From IMG/VR virus record IMGVR_UViG_3300021959_006010, positions 62,001 through 126,000 of that record: 64,000 bases of DNA. One strand, written 5' to 3'. Shown here one piece after another: positions 23,892 to 32,216 of this stretch. The position numbers and the translations under genes are program-made. The notes beneath the pieces were generated by a model that had not been told where the DNA came from, ran no database searches, and was given only the letters and a program-made list of their open reading frames with translations. Every line of letters begins with the position of its first letter. Position 1 is the stretch's first letter. The DNA comes from a virus.

Positions 23892-24303
23892 TATTTTCCC
23901 TTTCTGCTACTCGCTTGCGCAAGTCTGATGATGAGAAGCGGTGATCTCGTTTATTAAAGTAGAGCTGGATACCCCGCTTCTTGCAAATATCCTTGCCCGT
24001 AAAATCCTTTTCTTTATACTCTTCTCCTAATATTCTAACATCAATTTGATACATTGTCAAGATATCTTCTAGATCTTTTTCAGTAGAGTATGGAACTATT
24101 TCGTCTACATAACTTACTGCTTTTAGTTGAGTGTAGCGTTCTACAACAGTTTGTATAGGAGCGTTTTTTTCTGCTCTATCTTGACTAGGATCAAATTGTA
24201 ATCCGCATATTAGATAGTCGCATTGTTCTTTTGCTTCACGCAACATCTGTATATGACCTGCGTGTAACAAATCAAATGTACTACATGTAAATCCTACCTT
24301 CAT
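23884..24303 (-). CDS. Cytidylyltransferase-like nucleotidyltransferase (TagD/GCT type)
   Basis: 139 residues, the size of glycerol-3-phosphate cytidylyltransferases. TFDLLHAGHIQ (9-19) contains the HxGH nucleotide-binding motif, and RFSSSDLRKR near 122-131 fits the second (RTxGISTT-type) motif. The likely product is a CDP- or ADP-activated sugar or alditol. It forms a cassette with the epimerase, dehydrogenase and phosphomannomutase genes. Confidence 0.87.
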   Translation of the reverse strand: MKVGFTCSTFDLLHAGHIQMLREAKEQCDYLICGLQFDPSQDRAEKNAPIQTVVERYTQLKAVSYVDEIVPYSTEKDLEDILTMYQIDVRILGEEYKEKDFTGKDICKKRGIQLYFNKRDHRFSSSDLRKRVAERENNG

Positions 24304-24407
24304 TTTATATTCTCTGCTAGTTGTTTTAACATTTCAATCAATTCTTCAATGGTATTTAGGTCGTGTTCGCTTTCTGTATCAATTTCTATTTCTACTTTCA
24401 CTTTCAT
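24300..24407 (-). CDS. Very small acidic protein (35 aa)
   Basis: 35 residues, MKVKVEIEIDTESEHDLNTI followed by a helix ending ENIK. ATGA overlaps at both ends fix it between the oxygenase and nucleotidyltransferase genes. Expression is plausible but unproven. Confidence 0.55.
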   Translation of the reverse strand: MKVKVEIEIDTESEHDLNTIEELIEMLKQLAENIK

Positions 24408-25006
24408 AATTTTAACTCAGTTAAATTTCTATGACTGCCAATTGTTCCTTTAAAAAAGGTATTGAATGACAAACTAATTCTTGTATGATCTTGTTCTAAA
24501 GGTCTAACACTATGTACTAGTTTAGATGGAAAAATCAACAATGATCCTGTTTCTGCTGGCAACCACCAAGAACTAGAATTATAAATGTTATAATTGTCTG
24601 ACGGTAGTTCAAATGGCTCCCATTGGTTGTCAAAGAAAAATATTTTATCTTCTTCTGTTGTGTTAATATAAAACACTCCGCTTAAAAAACTATTATTATG
24701 AGAATGAGTATGATGGAATCCACCTTGATCAGTAAAGTTTAACCAACTTTGTGTAATAGTTAGTTCTGCATCAGTTTTAGTAGCAAACACTGTATCAAAA
24801 TATTCATTTATCTTTTTCTCGCAAAAACTTTTAAGACTTTGTAGTTCTTTAGATTCGAGAATATATCGATCAGTTGATGTTAAATTGCCGTCATTTAGAT
24901 CTGATTTTTCTTTTTGTTCTAAACAAAAATTATACTCTTCTTCAGTTAAGTCTCTATCTATTTTTGTGTTACCTACTGGTTTAGGAAACAAAGGTGTTAG
25001 TTCCAT
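24404..25006 (-). CDS. 2-oxoglutarate/Fe(II) oxygenase-like protein (TIGR02466 type)
   Basis: 200 residues from ATG 25006, preceded by GGAG. The cupin-type motif GGFHHTHSHNNSF (95-107) holds the first iron histidines, and FPSKLVHSV (159-167) holds the distal His, with an Arg (R176) for 2-oxoglutarate. Such phage enzymes are usually of unknown substrate. It lies directly after the DNA polymerase, and a second family member lies at 49.7 kb. Possible roles are nucleobase hydroxylation, prolyl or peptidyl hydroxylation, or sugar modification. Confidence 0.82.
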   Translation of the reverse strand: MELTPLFPKPVGNTKIDRDLTEEEYNFCLEQKEKSDLNDGNLTSTDRYILESKELQSLKSFCEKKINEYFDTVFATKTDAELTITQSWLNFTDQGGFHHTHSHNNSFLSGVFYINTTEEDKIFFFDNQWEPFELPSDNYNIYNSSSWWLPAETGSLLIFPSKLVHSVRPLEQDHTRISLSFNTFFKGTIGSHRNLTELKL

Positions 25007-25007
25007 A

Positions 25008-27680
25008 TCAATCTCCAAAGTCAAACAAACTATTAAAAGTAGTATGCTGTTTTGTATCTTCTAGTGGATAGTCGAGCACACCGATCAAGTTGTCTAGTTT
25101 GTTGTCAATAATAGTTTCAGCCATAGCTGCATCATCAAATGGCAATTCTTTGAACCATTCTGGCAAACGTAGCTCATCTGTAGGATATGCTACACTAGTA
25201 TATCCTAGCGGATTTGGTTTAAGTTTACAAACAATAACTTTCATACCGTCTACAATCTCTTGCGAGTATTTGTCACCGTTCATACGTTTTAGTGTATTCC
25301 AGTTGATACTTGCTCGAACGTGTCCAGGCATGTTTGCTTTGCCTTGCTTTTGCTCAAGACGCTGATAGTGTCCAATCTTGTTTGCACGTTTAGGCGAACC
25401 TTTCTCCCAACCTGGCATTTCTTGGAACTCTTTGCGGAACTGTGTAATACGCTCTAGAACATCTTCTTGTGGAGTATCTGTAAGAACCATTAGTAGTAGT
25501 TCTTTTAAGAAGTCCTGCATAAACACCGGAGTGTCTGATCTACGTAAGTCTAGACCCATTGCTTTTACTTTACCAGGCTTACCGTCTGTGTCAGCTCGAA
25601 AACCTTCTAAATCAGTTACTAGTGCCGCATAACGCTTCTTAGTAATGTACAAGCCTGAACTAGCAACAATCTCACGACCGGCTGCAATAACATCACTTCT
25701 TGTCTTAGGACAATGGAATGCTCTTACCATAAAGTCAGGAAATGTAGTATTTGCTTGCTCACACACTTGATCGTACAATGCAATACATTTGTCAATGTTA
25801 AAATCAAGTTTGCCTGCTTCGACATCATCTTTAAGCACAGGCCATGCACTAAAGTATACAGAGTCAGTATCACCATAGATAACTGCTTTACCTACATGAT
25901 CATACTCGCCTGTAATACAACTATTAACTTCGGCACTCATATGCTTAACAATCTGTCTACCAGTTAAGGTTGTTGATTGTCCAATACGTTTATCAAAGAA
26001 TCTACAGCCTGGGTTAAGAATAGCACCGTACAAGCTATTAAGATTAATTTTCTTAACAAGTTGACGTTTATCCCAGTACTCAATCTCTGCATCAATGCCT
26101 GCATCTTTAGCTTTCTTAAGTTTCTTTTGTAGTTCTTTTCGTTCTGCATACCACCTCTTTAGGATACCTGGAATAACACCTTCAAACTCTGTGGTAAAGA
26201 TAGTACCATTTGCACTAAGCATCCACGGCATTTGACTATCAAATATAAGTTGATAAATTTCTGCGCCGCTTAGTACATCTGAACGTCCATCTTCCCAGTC
26301 AACAGTAAGTGCAATATCTTTGCGTTGTTCCATAACTGCTTCGTATTCTTCTGTTGAAAAACGTCCTTCCCAACTACCTGCAAATGACTTTTTCTTTAGT
26401 GTCATGTCTTCGTGTACACGAGCGTCTGAAATCTCTGGACGAATTTGTCCTATAATTGTTTCTGGCGCCATGTTCAGCGCACGAATCACTGACGGATACA
26501 GTGAGTTCAAGTCCATTGAGCCAATGTACTTGTGCAATCCTTTTTTAGGAAACGCAACATAAGCACCTGCTGCCTGTGTGCTTTCTGACTCATCACGTTT
26601 AGGACGATTAGGAACTTGCAGTCCACGGTTGTGTGCTTCGTTAATAATACCTTGTTCTGTAACAGCAACAGCACCCATTGTAGTTTGTAGTAGTACAGTA
26701 TTCTCGTGTGCAATGCTGTTTGACAAGTCGATAAAACGTAGTTTCTTATCTAGTTTGTCTAGTAGTGCAGTATCCTGAATGTTATATTCAATAAACTTGC
26801 GAAAGTCATTGTTGTATAGTTGATCTAGTGTGCCTTCATACGGTACCTTGTTTTCGCCTACTTCAATCTCGCCAATTGCGTCCAGTCGATATGAGTGACG
26901 TTCTTCATAAGTGTATTTGCGATACAGTTCTAAACTGTCCAAGTGTACACGACCTACCAAGTCAAATGTAACTGCTTGCTTCCCGTATTTTTCATACTCA
27001 CGCTTCTTAGGCAACTGACCCCACAAGCAGAAACGTCTTGTATCGTCTTTACTCAATACACGACTTACACGGTTTACAGTATACGGAATATCGTAACCTT
27101 CACTGTTCCAACCACTTAGGATGTCTGCATCTTGTATCAAGTCTAAGAACGTGTTTAGCATGTCTGCTTCTTTTTCAAACAGTACAACACCTTCTAAACC
27201 TTCTACTTCTTTTTCTGCTTGCTCCATAGTAAGTGTCTTAGGCGGAACAGCAAGACACACCATTGTCTCTAACCATTGCAAGTACACAGACACAGACGTA
27301 ATGCCCATAAATGGATCTGCTGGATCAGCAAAGCCACGTTCTGGGTCAAAGTCTGTCTCAATATCGAAAAACGCAATGTTTAGTTTAGGTGCATCTTGGT
27401 TGAGATAGTTCTCACTCAAACATTGGAAGATTGGATTAATGTCGCTTTCGAACAAGTTCTTGCCTTTGTTAATAGCAACTTCTTTTCGAAAGTCTTTTGT
27501 GTTCTTACAAACAATACGACTTAGAGGATCTCCGTACACACTCTTGTACTTGCCTCGAGGATCTTCATAATAGAACGTATATTTTGCAGGGTATTCGTGG
27601 AAATGTCGCTTTCCATCGCGGCGTTCGACTACTCGAATAATATCTTGATCACGATCAAACATCGCATCTACATATGGCAT
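25008..27680 (-). CDS. 43: DNA polymerase, family B (gp43 type)
   Basis: 890 residues, close to T4 gp43 (898). The 3'-5' exonuclease motifs are FFDIETDFD (D106, E108), GWNSEGYDIPY (190-200) and YNIQDTALL (299-307). Polymerase motifs are MDLNSLYPSVI (D390), NLNSLYGA (546-553) and YGDTDSVYF (602-610). The C-terminal TTFNSLFDFGD is a likely clamp-binding tail. The replicative polymerase is complete. Its leader carries two hairpins before the ribosome site, where T4 gp43 is known to autoregulate. Confidence 0.97.
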   Translation of the reverse strand: MPYVDAMFDRDQDIIRVVERRDGKRHFHEYPAKYTFYYEDPRGKYKSVYGDPLSRIVCKNTKDFRKEVAINKGKNLFESDINPIFQCLSENYLNQDAPKLNIAFFDIETDFDPERGFADPADPFMGITSVSVYLQWLETMVCLAVPPKTLTMEQAEKEVEGLEGVVLFEKEADMLNTFLDLIQDADILSGWNSEGYDIPYTVNRVSRVLSKDDTRRFCLWGQLPKKREYEKYGKQAVTFDLVGRVHLDSLELYRKYTYEERHSYRLDAIGEIEVGENKVPYEGTLDQLYNNDFRKFIEYNIQDTALLDKLDKKLRFIDLSNSIAHENTVLLQTTMGAVAVTEQGIINEAHNRGLQVPNRPKRDESESTQAAGAYVAFPKKGLHKYIGSMDLNSLYPSVIRALNMAPETIIGQIRPEISDARVHEDMTLKKKSFAGSWEGRFSTEEYEAVMEQRKDIALTVDWEDGRSDVLSGAEIYQLIFDSQMPWMLSANGTIFTTEFEGVIPGILKRWYAERKELQKKLKKAKDAGIDAEIEYWDKRQLVKKINLNSLYGAILNPGCRFFDKRIGQSTTLTGRQIVKHMSAEVNSCITGEYDHVGKAVIYGDTDSVYFSAWPVLKDDVEAGKLDFNIDKCIALYDQVCEQANTTFPDFMVRAFHCPKTRSDVIAAGREIVASSGLYITKKRYAALVTDLEGFRADTDGKPGKVKAMGLDLRRSDTPVFMQDFLKELLLMVLTDTPQEDVLERITQFRKEFQEMPGWEKGSPKRANKIGHYQRLEQKQGKANMPGHVRASINWNTLKRMNGDKYSQEIVDGMKVIVCKLKPNPLGYTSVAYPTDELRLPEWFKELPFDDAAMAETIIDNKLDNLIGVLDYPLEDTKQHTTFNSLFDFGD

Positions 27681-27691
27681 CTAGTTCTCCT

Positions 27692-27734
27692 GTTGCTTAT
27701 GGCCAACTTACCATCTACCTGTCCGTAAGTGGAC
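27692..27734 (-). promoter_or_regulatory. Two small hairpins in the polymerase leader, candidate translational operator
   Basis: In the mRNA sense, GTCC-6 bases-GGAC (27734-27721) is followed by GTTG-8 base loop-CAAC (27707-27692), directly before the AGGAG at 27691-27687. An 8-base-loop hairpin immediately before the ribosome site resembles the T4/RB69 gp43 autoregulatory operator in shape, not in sequence. The stems are only 4 bp. Confidence 0.35.
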
Positions 27735-27749
27735 GACTCTATGTATATA

Positions 27750-28028
27750 TTACAATACAAACAACTGTACCAGTGCAATTGAATTCATAATTACAAACCA
27801 ACTACATAGCACAATAACAAACGCTGCTTTTCTAATAACTGCACTTATCACACCTAAAATACTTCCTACCAAATACATGGGAATAAAAATTTTAGTTGCA
27901 GGATCTAACACTGTAAATGTTAGAACAGCTGAGGCACATATTAATAATGTAGCCTCAGCCATTTCTGCATAAAAAGCAATTGGCGAAAAGTTATAACTAT
28001 CTTTTATAAATTGCCTTACTTTGTTCAC
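27750..28028 (-). CDS. Small membrane protein (92 aa)
   Basis: 92 residues with two or three hydrophobic helices: ATLLICASAVLTF near 26-38, FIPMYLVGSILGVISAVI and FVIVLCSWFVIMNSIALVQ. It is ATGA-coupled to the DsbA-like gene and lies before the polymerase. Holin- or antiholin-like by topology, but no lysis context here. Unknown. Confidence 0.7.
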   Translation of the reverse strand: MNKVRQFIKDSYNFSPIAFYAEMAEATLLICASAVLTFTVLDPATKIFIPMYLVGSILGVISAVIRKAAFVIVLCSWFVIMNSIALVQLFVL

Positions 28029-28285
28029 TTATCATAACCTAGTGTTGCAATAAGTGTTTCAAGATCCTCATGAGCATCAGCATGTGATTCCCAATCACGA
28101 TTTTTAGCAATTTTAATTGCTTTGTTAATTAGACTAGGCTTAACATCAAGTTCTTCTGCAACTGCCTTAACAGTATCTTTTAGTCCTGTCTGCAAATCTT
28201 CTACTTCTTGTAGTACAGTCACACCTTCACGTACTAGTCGTTCGAGTTTTGCTTTTTCTTCTGGTCCGTAGACTCGGTCACTCAT
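28025..28285 (-). CDS. DsbA-like small DNA-binding/late transcription protein
   Basis: 86 residues, highly helical, with VREGVTVLQEVEDLQTGLKD then VKAVAEELDVKPSLINKAIKI, which looks like a small DNA-binding helix-turn-helix. The size and pattern fit the double-stranded DNA-binding DsbA proteins of T4-like phages that act near late promoters. It is preceded by a consensus early promoter. The family call rests on memory, so it is moderate. Confidence 0.55.
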   Translation of the reverse strand: MSDRVYGPEEKAKLERLVREGVTVLQEVEDLQTGLKDTVKAVAEELDVKPSLINKAIKIAKNRDWESHADAHEDLETLIATLGYDK

Positions 28286-28313
28286 ATAGATCTCCTATTG
28301 TTAGTTTAGTATA

Positions 28314-28342
28314 ATTATATGGTATATTTAGGTAATTGTCAA
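28314..28342 (-). promoter_or_regulatory. Sigma70-like promoter of the DsbA-like gene
   Basis: TTGACA (28342-28337), 17 bases, TATAAT (28319-28314) on the minus strand. The spacer contains ACCTAAATATA at the same position as in the folE promoter. Confidence 0.78.
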
Positions 28343-28977
28343 GTAGAAAATACTTTTTTATTGTCAAAAGCACGTTCCCATCCAAAGAACTGTGCTTTAT
28401 AATCCGAATGATCGTCTGAACTTAGATTTTCCCATTCGTCCTTACGTTGGTATAAACGCATTGCACCGTCATACCAATCAGTGTCGTCTATAATTTTTTC
28501 TAGACGTTCTTTTGCAGCATAGGCAGATTCTACATTGTCAAAATCTTGTTCTATGTGTATCACTTCCATTACAATGTCGTGTGTAACAAAATCCAAACTA
28601 AAATCAATACCCCATTTGGGTTTAATGTTTAGCAATTTTTGAAGTATTGGGCGATTTTTGCATACTTCTTCTATTTGCTCTCTTGCTTCTCCGGCAAACG
28701 CATAACGAGTTAATAGCATACAGTGATCTAGTACAAGCCCGTGTTCGCTTTGTTCTACGTCCGTGTACCATTCTTGCACCGGAGCAATATGATATTGTAT
28801 TTCTCTGTTGAGTTTAACACCGTTTGCTTCGTAGTGCAAATGTTCTAAAGGAGTTGGAACCTCGTAACCGTCCTTGTCAAAATCTTTAAATGGAAGTGTT
28901 TCGACTTGTAGTCGTGCTATTGGTTTGCGAAGAAATGGATCTGGATCGAACTTAGGGTATAAGTTCTGAAGTATCAT
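28339..28977 (-). CDS. Phage protein of unknown function (212 aa)
   Basis: 212 residues, acidic, soluble. It begins MILQNLYPKFDPDPFLRKPI, and later segments such as WGIDFSLDFVTHDIVMEVIHIEQDF suggest a beta-rich core. It overlaps the 418-residue gene by 4 bases (ATGA). I do not recognise it. Confidence 0.72.
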   Translation of the reverse strand: MILQNLYPKFDPDPFLRKPIARLQVETLPFKDFDKDGYEVPTPLEHLHYEANGVKLNREIQYHIAPVQEWYTDVEQSEHGLVLDHCMLLTRYAFAGEAREQIEEVCKNRPILQKLLNIKPKWGIDFSLDFVTHDIVMEVIHIEQDFDNVESAYAAKERLEKIIDDTDWYDGAMRLYQRKDEWENLSSDDHSDYKAQFFGWERAFDNKKVFST

Positions 28978-30230
28978 CCGATCTCTTTTGCTCCCATACG
29001 ATCTAATGCCATATCAATTTGAACAGCTAATTTAAAATCATCCGTTGTAAGGCCTTTTGTATCGTGTGTGTATACAACAAGCTCTACTTCGTTATAAAAG
29101 AACTTGATATCTGCAAAATGATCTAATTCAATCTGTGGTTTTTCGATAACCATTAAGAAACGTAGTACAGTGTTGTAATCGTCAAACGCTACTTTCTTAT
29201 ATAGATATTTTCCTTTACGTATTTCCCAATCTTTAGCATATTCTTTACGTAACGCTTCGGCGTCCATGCCATCAACTTTGGTATATGACTCGCCCATTAT
29301 TTTACCTTTGTGTTTTTCTTTTCGTGGTAAAACTTTTTTCTTATCTTTGTGTGCGCCCATTGCACCACTTTTGCGTAAATCTTGCATAGTTTGTGCATTT
29401 GGATCACGTGGTTTAATTTTTGGCTTATCTTTGTATGCTTCTAGTGCTTTTAATAAACTATCTTTAATAGTTCCGGTTCCCTTGGCAGCATCTTTTAGTG
29501 TAAATGGTTTTCCATTTACATCTGTTATTTGTTGTCTGCTGATAGCAAAATTTGCTCCTTTTAGAGTGAGCTTTATCTGCGGTCTTCCTTTACCATCTTT
29601 TTGATTTACTAACAAACCTATTACAGGTGCAGTTCTTTTCTGTCCTGTTGAATTAGTATAGGTAACGTTATCTCCTTTTTTAAGAACATAACCGTTGTCA
29701 CTAACAGGCCAATCTTCTTTTGGTTGAGCGTCTGGAGTTACTTTATCTGCTTGAGGTTTTTCCTTAGGTTCTTTTTTAGGAGTTTTTTCTTTTTTATCAA
29801 AGCTCATAGGAGCCAATGCATCAATTTTATTATATTTGTCAAAGCCTTGTCTAAACGCATCACCTGCTGTTGGATTTTCTTCAAGATCGTTGTCTATACT
29901 ATCTCCAACAAGTTTATCTTTTAGAGGATGTTCTGTACGCCCAGGTTCCGCAGTTGGCCAAGGATCTGATCCTTTTGCTTGACCACTAGAACCTGTTTTT
30001 TGTCGTTCGTCTAATCTTACACCAGCAAGTGCTGCAAAATCTGTTATGGAATAATCTTTATCCAAGCCTAAACTACCTTCGGTCACTTCTGCACTTTCTT
30101 GTAGATAATTTGTTGTAGGTGCTACATTATCTATAGGCTGTCCAGCTTGCGCTTTTAATTTTGCAAGGTCTTCTCTAGGATCACTTGGATCCAATGCAAA
30201 TAGTTTTTGTTGTAGTGCGTGATAATCCAT
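28974..30230 (-). CDS. Large protein with C-terminal pterin-4a-carbinolamine-dehydratase-like domain
   Basis: 418 residues. The first 300 residues are polar, Lys/Pro-rich and probably disordered, with a beta segment near 185-250. The last ~100 residues (KKVAFDDYNTVLRFLMV, then YNEVELVVYTHDTKGLTTDDF) match the DCoH/PCD fold, including the THD.KGLT..D motif. The usual HHP catalytic pair is reduced to a single DHF, so it may not be enzymatic. DCoH domains can also act in protein binding. It lies in a block of probable virion-associated proteins. Confidence 0.65.
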   Translation of the reverse strand: MDYHALQQKLFALDPSDPREDLAKLKAQAGQPIDNVAPTTNYLQESAEVTEGSLGLDKDYSITDFAALAGVRLDERQKTGSSGQAKGSDPWPTAEPGRTEHPLKDKLVGDSIDNDLEENPTAGDAFRQGFDKYNKIDALAPMSFDKKEKTPKKEPKEKPQADKVTPDAQPKEDWPVSDNGYVLKKGDNVTYTNSTGQKRTAPVIGLLVNQKDGKGRPQIKLTLKGANFAISRQQITDVNGKPFTLKDAAKGTGTIKDSLLKALEAYKDKPKIKPRDPNAQTMQDLRKSGAMGAHKDKKKVLPRKEKHKGKIMGESYTKVDGMDAEALRKEYAKDWEIRKGKYLYKKVAFDDYNTVLRFLMVIEKPQIELDHFADIKFFYNEVELVVYTHDTKGLTTDDFKLAVQIDMALDRMGAKEIG

Positions 30231-30322
30231 TATTCTTTAGCCATTTTAGTTGCTGTTGCGTACATTACTGCTTCTGCATCTTTGCCATAGCGTTTTTTAA
30301 AATCGCCTTTGGCTTTCTTCAT
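30230..30322 (-). CDS. Continuation frame of the upstream gene (30 codons from ATG)
   Basis: The frame reads MKKAKGDFKKRYGKDAEAVM and ends ATATKMAKE, a C-terminal type I recall on many marine-phage proteins. It is either a coupled micro-gene, the ATG overlapping the upstream TGA (ATGA), or the natural C-terminus of the 180-residue protein reached by a -1 shift at the A9G tract 20-30 bases before. See findings. Confidence 0.6.
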   Translation of the reverse strand: MKKAKGDFKKRYGKDAEAVMYATATKMAKE

Positions 30323-30861
30323 ACCTTTAACGTATTTCTCTTTTTTTTTGATTCGTCCTTAGTAAGTGTACGTTCTGCAAGTTTTGCAGCTAAAGAGCTT
30401 TTGTAATCGCTGTCTCTTAACTTCTTCTTACTTCTTTTACCTGATGCTTTTGCTGCGTGTATAGCTTTGCGTTGTGCAGCAGACTTGAACTTACCTTCGT
30501 TAACAGCATTGCAGTTACAGTGCTTACAAGTCGGCGGACATGTACAATCTTCTGCTTTAACATCAGATCCACAGCATTTGTCTGAACAATGTGTATCCTT
30601 TGCTTCTCCTAGTTCGCCTGTTGCTTGTTCGTAATCTAAACTATGATAGACACTTCCCATGTAATCTGCTGCTTTGGTAATTTTAGCTTGTTGCCAGCCT
30701 TCAATACCTTCTTCTTCAGAAACACCTTTTAGCATATCGTGTAGTTTGATAGCATACTTTGCAATCTTATATAGATCAGCACGAGCCATTTGCACTTCGT
30801 GGTCACGTTCTGCACGATCTGCAAGGTCACCTAAACCCTCTTTGATCTCATTTTCTTTCAT
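30319..30861 (-). CDS. Cys-rich phage protein with IKE-G N-terminus (180 aa)
   Basis: 180 residues. It starts MKENEIKEGLGDLADRA, matching a prohead-protease-like I-x-E-G site. The middle (about 109-137) holds nine cysteines in CSDKCC, CTCPPTCKHCNC patterns, likely a metal-binding knuckle. The C-terminus is Lys-rich. It ends in ESKKKRNTLKV unless a shift at the nine-A tract extends it by 36 residues. A late-type promoter lies 30 bases upstream. Confidence 0.72.
   Translation of the reverse strand: MKENEIKEGLGDLADRAERDHEVQMARADLYKIAKYAIKLHDMLKGVSEEEGIEGWQQAKITKAADYMGSVYHSLDYEQATGELGEAKDTHCSDKCCGSDVKAEDCTCPPTCKHCNCNAVNEGKFKSAAQRKAIHAAKASGKRSKKKLRDSDYKSSLAAKLAERTLTKDESKKKRNTLKV
30341..30350 (-). 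promoter_or_regulatory. Candidate -1 frameshift site (nine-A run followed by G)
   Basis: In the coding sense C-A9-G sits in frame as TCA AAA AAA AAG, which gives a dnaX-type A-AAA-AAG heptamer. A -1 slip joins the frame to one ending in ATATKMAKE. Equally, a homopolymer sequencing error could create the break. Confidence 0.45.
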
Positions 30862-30882
30862 TGAAAAACTCCGTAATTCGCA

Positions 30883-31815
30883 TTATAGTGTATTTATCTT
30901 TTCCTTTGTACAAGTAATATCAAAATTACAATGACACCAATCCTTGTTACACAATATAGGCTCGTTTGGTAACTCTAATTTATCATCAAATATATTTCCG
31001 ATATTACCACCAACGCCGCACCAGCCTCTACTAATTTTACCGTCAAGGAATACAATAAGTTGTTCTATGCCAATATGACAATTCCATCCATTCCAGTTAT
31101 TCATTTTAGAATTAACTAGCTCGTTGGCTCCGTAATCAACATCTTTGTACGTCATTTTTCCTCTCAAATAAGGAAAACGTTTTGTTTTTATGACTTTATC
31201 TTTGATATTTTTTTGTTGATCTTTTATTAATTGATGCTGTTCGTCAGTATATGGATATAAGTCTCCACTTAAATCATATAACAACGGTTGCAACGATATT
31301 GTTAAATTACCTAAGTCTTTTATAGTATCTGCAACATCATAACAATAATCAAAATTCTTAGGATCCATCATAATATTTACATGGGTTCGAAGATCATTGT
31401 GCAGTATTTTAACTACATCTATAAAATGATCTTTGTTTGCATACTCATGATGGAAACTTAAATTAATTGAACTAAAATATTTTTTGTTAGCTTCCCACCA
31501 CCTTAATGATCTACTACCATTACTAATCAGTCCTACTTTAATATTGTTATCTGAACAAAGTTTACACAACTGATCAAAGTGTTTATAAAGCGTAATTTCT
31601 CCACCAGTAAATTCAAAGTAGAGCTTTTTATTAGGAAAAGATGTTTTTATTTTATTAACAAACCTTTCTACATAAGAAATGTCAGGCCACTTAGTTGATC
31701 CATCGTGTAAGATGTCAGGACAATAACTGCAATTAAAATTACAAGTGTTGCCTAAGCACCAATTTACGATAAACCAGTCTTTATGAGAAGGATCTGAATG
31801 TGTTAATGTTTGCAT
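30883..31815 (-). CDS. Radical SAM protein (310 aa)
   Basis: 310 residues from ATG 31815. CNFNCSYC (residues 24-31) is the CxxxCxxC cluster site, and FEFTGGEITLY (68-78) is the GGE motif. The C-terminal part has several cysteines (WNCHIG, GWCGVGG, CNKDWCHCNFDITC), a SPASM-like auxiliary cluster region. These enzymes often modify peptides or cofactors. It lies near another, split radical SAM gene at 32.2-33.2 kb. Confidence 0.86.
   Translation of the reverse strand: MQTLTHSDPSHKDWFIVNWCLGNTCNFNCSYCPDILHDGSTKWPDISYVERFVNKIKTSFPNKKLYFEFTGGEITLYKHFDQLCKLCSDNNIKVGLISNGSRSLRWWEANKKYFSSINLSFHHEYANKDHFIDVVKILHNDLRTHVNIMMDPKNFDYCYDVADTIKDLGNLTISLQPLLYDLSGDLYPYTDEQHQLIKDQQKNIKDKVIKTKRFPYLRGKMTYKDVDYGANELVNSKMNNWNGWNCHIGIEQLIVFLDGKISRGWCGVGGNIGNIFDDKLELPNEPILCNKDWCHCNFDITCTKEKINTL
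30891..30898 (-). promoter_or_regulatory. T4-late-like promoter element GATAAATA
   Basis: GATAAATA on the minus strand, 30 bases before the ATG of the Cys-rich gene. It lies within the end of the radical SAM gene. Confidence 0.55.
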
Positions 31816-31835
31816 TAACAATACTTATTTGTAGT

Positions 31836-32216
31836 TTATTTTTGACGTTTACTTTTGGATTTCTTTTTCTTAGTGCGTGTAACCATACCAGGTCCACCAT
31901 TGACAAAGCCGTTCCCACCACCCATACTAGAACCAATATCTCCAGCAACGGTTTCGTTTAGTCCTGCTTTATACCCGTCTTCATACTCGCTAGTGCGTGG
32001 ACCGTATGCATCACTAGCCTTAGGATCCATTTTACCTGTTTTACCATCAGCAAAACCTTTTTTCCAAATTGTGCTCTTATCAGCATGTGGATCATTTATA
32101 TCGTATGCTTTTCCTTTTGACTTTTGTACAGGCTTCGTTTTAGCAAACTTTGCTCTTAAATCAGCAGCAACGGATTTTTCCCAATCCCTACCTTCTAGTA
32201 AATCTCTAATTTTCAT
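31836..32216 (-). CDS. Basic protein with LLE-G N-terminus, probable virion-internal protein (126 aa)
   Basis: 126 residues starting MKIRDLLEGRDWEKSVAADL. The LLE-G fits the (L/I)-x-E-(A/G) pattern of T4 prohead protease sites, and the rest is basic, ending TKKKKSKSKRQK, like a packaged or internal DNA-binding protein. It contains a Gly-rich stretch (MGGGNGFVNGGPG). It overlaps the downstream end of the SPASM frame. Function inferred, not shown. Confidence 0.7.
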   Translation of the reverse strand: MKIRDLLEGRDWEKSVAADLRAKFAKTKPVQKSKGKAYDINDPHADKSTIWKKGFADGKTGKMDPKASDAYGPRTSEYEDGYKAGLNETVAGDIGSSMGGGNGFVNGGPGMVTRTKKKKSKSKRQK

